From: an uncultured Megasphaera sp. | Lineage (GTDB): Bacteria; Bacillota; Negativicutes; Veillonellales; Megasphaeraceae | NCBI GenBank assembly: GCA_902464195.1 | Contig: CABQJB010000077.1 | Span: 1 to 9,318, forward strand | Direction: 5' to 3' | Length of the DNA stretch: 9,318 bases | Shown: in pieces, positions 6,330 to 9,318 of the stretch | Numbering within the stretch: the first letter of the stretch is position 1 | Layout: every line of letters starts with the position of its first letter | Translations under genes and position numbers: made by a program | The notes under the pieces: model-generated | What the model was told of the DNA's origin: nothing | Databases searched by the model: none | Seen by the model: the letters and a program-made list of their open reading frames with translations, nothing else

Positions 6330-7376
6330 TTAGTGTTGGAAAAACGCCGGTACGGATACAGCATCCGGCCGGTAGATGATGCCCTGTTCCGTCACGATGG
6401 CGCGGATATTTTCATGAGGCGTCACATCGAAGGCGGGATTGAAGACGGGCGTTTCGGGGAGGGCTGCCGCCGCACCCCGGAAAGAACGGACTTCATCATG
6501 ATTCCGTTCTTCAATGGGGATCTGGCTGCCGTCGGCAATAGACAAATCGAAAGTCGAAGCCGGTGCGGCAATATACAAGGGGATATCCAGTTCCCGTGCC
6601 ATCAGGGACAGGCCGTAAGTCCCGATTTTATTGGCCGTATCGCCATTGGCGGCGATGCGGTCGGCGCCGACGATGATGGCATCGACGCCTTTCGTCTTGA
6701 GCGTCCAGGCCGCCATGTTGTCGGTAATGAGCGTCACCGGGATATGGTCAGCCATGAGTTCGAAAGCCGTCAGGCGGGCGCCCTGCAGAAGGGGCCGCGT
6801 TTCATCGGCATAGACCATGGACACCCGGCCCCGGCGATGGAGCTCGCGGATGACGCCCAGCGCCGTGCCGACGCCAGCCGTAGCCAGGGCCCCGGCATTG
6901 CAGTGCGTGAGCAGCGTCAAGGGACGGCCGATTTTTTCCAGCTCGTCGGCACCGAACCGGGCCATGGCCGTATTGATGGCAATATCGGCTTTATGGATGG
7001 CCACGGCCTTTTCTTCCAGGGCCGCTGTCGCAGCTTCAGCGCCGTCGGCTTCATGCTGGCGGGCGCAAGCCATCATCTGGGTCAGGGCCCAGTGCAGGTT
7101 GACCGCCGTCGGCCGGGCCGCATCGAGGTCCCGGCAGATAGCTTCCAGAGCCGTCAAAAAGGGCGTACCTCCCCCTTTCTGGCACAGGGTCCGCGCCGCC
7201 AGGACGACGGCATAAGCCGCAGCGACGCCGATAGCCGGCGCCCCACGGACAGCCAGGACAGAAATAGCCTGGCGCACGTCCTGCCACGTCTGGCAGGGCA
7301 GATAGATTTCTTCAAAGGGCAGCTTCGTCTGGTCCAGGAGGAACAGTGTGCCCGCTTGCCAGCGCAGTGTATCCAT
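6330..7376 (-). CDS. mtnA: S-methyl-5-thioribose-1-phosphate isomerase
   Basis: A 348-residue aldose-ketose isomerase that converts 5-methylthioribose-1-phosphate to methylthioribulose-1-phosphate; homologues also isomerise 5-deoxyribose-1-phosphate. Length and motifs are normal: RGAPAIGVAAAY (44-55), the catalytic cysteine in HCNAG (Cys159), ADETRPLLQGARLTAFEL (190-207), the catalytic aspartate in VGADRIAANGD (Asp239), NKIGTYGLS (249-257) and NPAFDVTP (313-320). Cys159 and Asp239 align with Cys160 and Asp240 of the Bacillus enzyme. The start MDTLRW is chosen because family members begin this way and because its ATG overlaps the mtnP stop as TGATG. The longer frame to 7424 would only read mtnP sequence. 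GGAGGG inside the end of mtnP lies about 11 bases upstream. The eIF2B-alpha-like initiation factor family is the related alternative, but the catalytic pair argues for an isomerase. Confidence 0.95.
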   Translation of the reverse strand: MDTLRWQAGTLFLLDQTKLPFEEIYLPCQTWQDVRQAISVLAVRGAPAIGVAAAYAVVLAARTLCQKGGGTPFLTALEAICRDLDAARPTAVNLHWALTQMMACARQHEADGAEAATAALEEKAVAIHKADIAINTAMARFGADELEKIGRPLTLLTHCNAGALATAGVGTALGVIRELHRRGRVSMVYADETRPLLQGARLTAFELMADHIPVTLITDNMAAWTLKTKGVDAIIVGADRIAANGDTANKIGTYGLSLMARELDIPLYIAAPASTFDLSIADGSQIPIEERNHDEVRSFRGAAAALPETPVFNPAFDVTPHENIRAIVTEQGIIYRPDAVSVPAFFQH

Positions 7377-8170
7377 CAGACCGTGAACCCTCCATAGGCC
7401 TGCAGGGTATGGCGGCAGGCGCAATCGTTATCATCGTATAACTCGATGCTCTTCAGGATGAGCTGCTGCAGGCGCTGTGAATTCTCTGCCATGGCTTCGA
7501 CGACTTCTTCATGGGTCAGGGGCGTCGGCGAAATGCCGGCGGCAAAATTGGTGACCATGGAAATGGTGGCATAGCAGATTTCCGCTTCTCTGGCCAGGCA
7601 GACTTCGGGGACGTTGGTCATGCCGACCAGATCGCCACCGAGCTTTTCATACATCCTGATTTCAGCCGGCGTCTCGAAGCGGGGTCCTTCCGTGCAGACA
7701 TAAGTTCCCTTATCGTGGAGCGTATAGCCGCCGAGGGTCTGGGCCGCAGCCGCTACGGTCCGGCGCAGGGTCGGGCAATACGGTTCGGTCATGTCGACGT
7801 GGACGACGCCGTTTTCACCGCCATCAAAGAACGACGTATGACGGCATTTGGTAAAGTCCAGGAACTGGTCGGGCAGGACGAAGTCGCCCGGCTTGTCATC
7901 GCGGTTCAGCGAGCCGACAGCCGTCGTCGACAAGATGGCCGTGACGCCCAGGCGCTTCAGACCCAGGATATTGGCCCGGTAATTGATGAGGTGTGGCGGA
8001 ATGGAATGATTCCGGCCGTGGCGGGGTAAAAAGACGAGTTCCTTATCCTTATACGTCCCCTGCCAATAATGGATGGTCCCGTAAAAGGTATCCATATAGT
8101 CTTCGTGGACGTTGGACAAAATCTTCGGGTCGCAGACGCCGGTACCGCCGATGATGGCAATGAGTCCCAT
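7376..8170 (-). CDS. mtnP: MTAP/PNP-family nucleoside phosphorylase, probably methylthioinosine-type
   Basis: A 264-residue trimeric-type purine nucleoside phosphorylase of the MTAP/MTIP branch. It splits a methylthio nucleoside with phosphate into free purine and 5-methylthioribose-1-phosphate, the substrate of MtnA. Visible motifs are the phosphate-binding IIGGTG (6-11), LPRHGRNHSIPPH (48-60) with NYRANI, STTAVGSL (81-88), CTEGPRFETPAE (159-170), and MTNVPE (184-189) at the ribose and base site. MTA phosphorylases have TDYD at the purine-contacting loop, where Asp reads the 6-amino group. This protein has TNFAAG (207-212), with Asn208, as in 6-oxopurine-specific enzymes. I therefore infer methylthioinosine (or inosine-type) specificity, matching the deaminase encoded in the same cluster. 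ATG 8170 follows AAAGGAGG by 7 bases. The stop overlaps the mtnA start by one base, and hslO ends 21 bases upstream. Confidence 0.9.
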   Translation of the reverse strand: MGLIAIIGGTGVCDPKILSNVHEDYMDTFYGTIHYWQGTYKDKELVFLPRHGRNHSIPPHLINYRANILGLKRLGVTAILSTTAVGSLNRDDKPGDFVLPDQFLDFTKCRHTSFFDGGENGVVHVDMTEPYCPTLRRTVAAAAQTLGGYTLHDKGTYVCTEGPRFETPAEIRMYEKLGGDLVGMTNVPEVCLAREAEICYATISMVTNFAAGISPTPLTHEEVVEAMAENSQRLQQLILKSIELYDDNDCACRHTLQAYGGFTV

Positions 8171-8191
8171 CGTAAAGCCTCCTTTGGGGAA

Positions 8192-9088
8192 TTAATTTTT
8201 CTTATGGCGCTGAGCAGCCGCTTCATACAGCGCTGCCAGTTCATCATGAGACAACACGTATTTGGCCCCGCAATACTGACAAGTCATTTCCACCTGCGGG
8301 TCCTTCAAGAGGGCTTCCTTATCTTCCTGGCGCAGGGACAGCAGGGCATTTTCGAAGCGCTGGCGCGAGCACGTGCAGCGCCAGTAGAGGTTCTGCCGGT
8401 AGAGTTCCTTGAAATGCATACCGCTGAGGATAATGTCGATAAGGCCTTCGCCATTGGGATGGTCCTGCAAATACGTCGTCAAGGCCCCGACCTGGGTGAT
8501 ATTCGCTTCGACGCGGGCCAGGTCTTCATCCTTTGCGCCCGGCAAAGCCTGGACGAGGAAACCGCCGGCTGCAGCAATGGTATAATCCTGCTTGACCAGG
8601 ACGCCCAGGCTGATCGTCGACGGCACCTGTTCCGATGTGAACAGATAGTAAGCGATATCTTCAGCGATTTCACCGGACACCAAATCGGCCTGGCTCGTAT
8701 AGGTCGTCTTTTCCGGCGTGAAACGCGTCACCGTCAACTGACCGTGCTGGCCGACACCGGCTGCCACATCGAGCTTGCCGTTGGCCTTCAGCGGCAGGTC
8801 GACCTGGGGATTATCCACATAGCCGCGGAGCTTATTCGTATCGAAGCAATCTGCATGGACGGCGCCTAAGGGCCCGTCACCGGCGACCTTCAGGGAAACG
8901 CCTTCGTGATTCTTATAATCGCCAGCCAACAGAGCTGCGCCAGTCATCGTCCGGCCCAGAGCCGCACTGGCAACAGGCGACAAATTATGGCGCTGCCGTG
9001 CCTTCTCGACGATGCCCGTCGTCAAGGCAATAGATACCCGGATGAGCTCATCCGATGTATAATGAATGATTTGGTTGCGTGTAATCAT
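8192..9088 (-). CDS. hslO: Redox-regulated chaperone Hsp33
   Basis: A 298-residue cytoplasmic holdase chaperone, usual length for Hsp33, which is activated when oxidation releases zinc from four C-terminal cysteines. These are present as WRCTCS (Cys238, Cys240) and TCQYCG (Cys270, Cys273), in the family order CxC and CxxC. The N-terminal domain shows typical segments such as GRTMTGAALLAG (45-56), LKVAGDGPLG (66-75), GYVDNPQVDLP (89-99) and EDIAYYLFTSEQ (143-154). ATG 9088 is preceded by AAAGGA about 10 bases upstream and by a TATAAT box. It is the first gene of the SAM by-product cluster. With only 21 bases to mtnP and no terminator between, co-transcription is likely. Oxidative stress and methyl cycle or sulfur metabolism may be linked here, but this is inference. 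Confidence 0.96.
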   Translation of the reverse strand: MITRNQIIHYTSDELIRVSIALTTGIVEKARQRHNLSPVASAALGRTMTGAALLAGDYKNHEGVSLKVAGDGPLGAVHADCFDTNKLRGYVDNPQVDLPLKANGKLDVAAGVGQHGQLTVTRFTPEKTTYTSQADLVSGEIAEDIAYYLFTSEQVPSTISLGVLVKQDYTIAAAGGFLVQALPGAKDEDLARVEANITQVGALTTYLQDHPNGEGLIDIILSGMHFKELYRQNLYWRCTCSRQRFENALLSLRQEDKEALLKDPQVEMTCQYCGAKYVLSHDELAALYEAAAQRHKKN

Positions 9089-9123
9089 GTATGTTCTATC
9101 CTTTCTTTACAAATCCAGTCTCT

Positions 9124-9129
9124 ATTATA
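9124..9129 (-). promoter_or_regulatory. -10 box, likely promoter of the hslO-mtnP-mtnA-ahcY-mtaD cluster
   Basis: A perfect TATAAT on the minus strand lies 35 bases upstream of the hslO start, predicting a leader of about 30 bases. The -35 region is weak: at 17-base spacing it reads TGGCTA, three of six matches. It may therefore depend on an activator. No riboswitch-sized leader is available between it and hslO. Confidence 0.5.
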
Positions 9130-9167
9130 CAACATCGGTGCAGACCTAGCCAGTGCCTTTTGAATGT

Positions 9168-9290
9168 GTTTGGGGCCTGACGGCGGAATGTGAAGCCGTT
9201 CGTCGTAGGTCGTAGTTCGTTCATCGAGTTTGGAGCCTAACGGCCCCGCAGGCCGCAGACCGCAGTTCGCAGGCCGCCTCGGACTCAAAC
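9168..9290. repeat. Heptamer-repeat region at the right edge
   Basis: Two tandem 7-base arrays lie next to a directly repeated 17-mer. GTTTGGGGCCTGACGGC (9168-9184) recurs 60 bases later as GTTTGGAGCCTAACGGC (9228-9244), 15 of 17 identical. The array at 9199-9226 has four units each ending in TCG, for example TAGGTCG and TAGTTCG. The array at 9245-9279 has five units close to NCCGCAG. GTTTG at 9228 and CAAAC at 9286-9290 bracket the second array as short inverted ends. The heptamers fit the same loose consensus (YYCGYRG) as those at 3613-3759. No gene is seen here, and the frame at 9085-9288 is composed of these repeats. Confidence 0.65.
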
Positions 9291-9315
9291 GCCGCTTCGC
9301 GGCAACAGACTCAAA
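9282..9315. other. Hairpin flanked by GACTCAAA direct repeats
   Basis: GCCGC-TTC-GCGGC (9291-9303) is a perfect 5-base-pair hairpin with a 3-base loop. GACTCAAA occurs on both sides, at 9282-9289 and 9308-9315. Only three T follow on the minus strand, so termination of a gene beyond the right edge would be weak. It is more likely a further module of the neighbouring repeat region. Confidence 0.45.
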
Positions 9316-9318
9316 AGA

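Noticed and set aside
3681..7397. Three long plus-strand open frames (about 3681-4928, 4998-6275 and 6333-7397) opposite mtaD, ahcY and mtnA
   Set aside because: They are mirror images of well-supported genes on the other strand. The codon bias of these genes avoids the triplets that would read as stops in the opposite frame. The translations resemble no family and lack ribosome binding sites.
7377..7424. N-terminal extension of MtnA to 7424
   Set aside because: These codons are the mtnP C-terminus in another frame, and family members start at the MxTxRW motif.
9089..9160. SAH or SAM riboswitch ahead of the methyl-cycle cluster
   Set aside because: The predicted leader is only about 30 bases, and I could find no conserved riboswitch core or terminator/antiterminator pair. 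The gaps before mtnP, ahcY and mtaD are too short.
9199..9279. CRISPR-like array
   Set aside because: The repeats are contiguous 7-mers without spacers, and no cas genes are present.
9085..9288. Minus-strand frame at 9085-9288 (67 codons)
   Set aside because: It consists of repeat sequence and reads through the hslO promoter and ribosome binding site. The composition looks non-coding.

Overview
All eight recognisable genes lie on the minus strand, so the window is transcribed from right to left. The DNA is GC-rich in its coding parts, with strong AGGAGG-type ribosome binding sites, TATAAT-type promoters in short AT-rich gaps, and protein types typical of anaerobic Firmicutes. A diderm Negativicute (Megasphaera or a relative) is my best guess. 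It rests on codon use, gene types and the style of the intergenic repeats, not on a database match.

Right half (9088 down to 3762): a compact five-gene cluster, hslO - mtnP - mtnA - ahcY - mtaD. The gaps are 21, -1, 27 and 18 bases. It appears to start at a TATAAT box at 9124-9129 and end at a strong intrinsic terminator at 3573-3608. hslO encodes the redox chaperone Hsp33. The other four genes handle the nucleoside by-products of S-adenosylmethionine (SAM): MtaD deaminates 5'-methylthioadenosine (MTA) and S-adenosylhomocysteine (SAH), AhcY releases homocysteine, the MtnP-family phosphorylase cleaves the methylthio nucleoside, and MtnA isomerises the sugar phosphate. The phosphorylase carries Asn where MTA phosphorylases carry Asp at the purine-binding position. 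With the linked deaminase, this suggests a 'deaminate first' route through 6-oxopurine nucleosides (methylthioinosine, S-inosylhomocysteine).

The 323-base gap 3439-3761 has three parts: a repeat element with inverted heptamer arrays at both ends (3613-3759), the cluster terminator, and the AT-rich promoter of the next gene. No gene is seen in it.

Left half (3438 down to 1): an AGCS-family sodium:alanine/glycine symporter, a secreted M48 zinc metalloprotease with its own promoter inside a terminator-like hairpin, a GNAT acetyltransferase resembling the arylalkylamine N-acetyltransferase branch, and the N-terminal part of a small two-helix membrane protein cut by the window edge. The last three each have a TATAAT box just upstream, so they look separately transcribed, although read-through is possible.

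The right edge (9168-9318) holds a second set of heptamer repeats related to those near 3700. No RNA genes, CRISPR arrays, insertion sequences or riboswitches were recognised.
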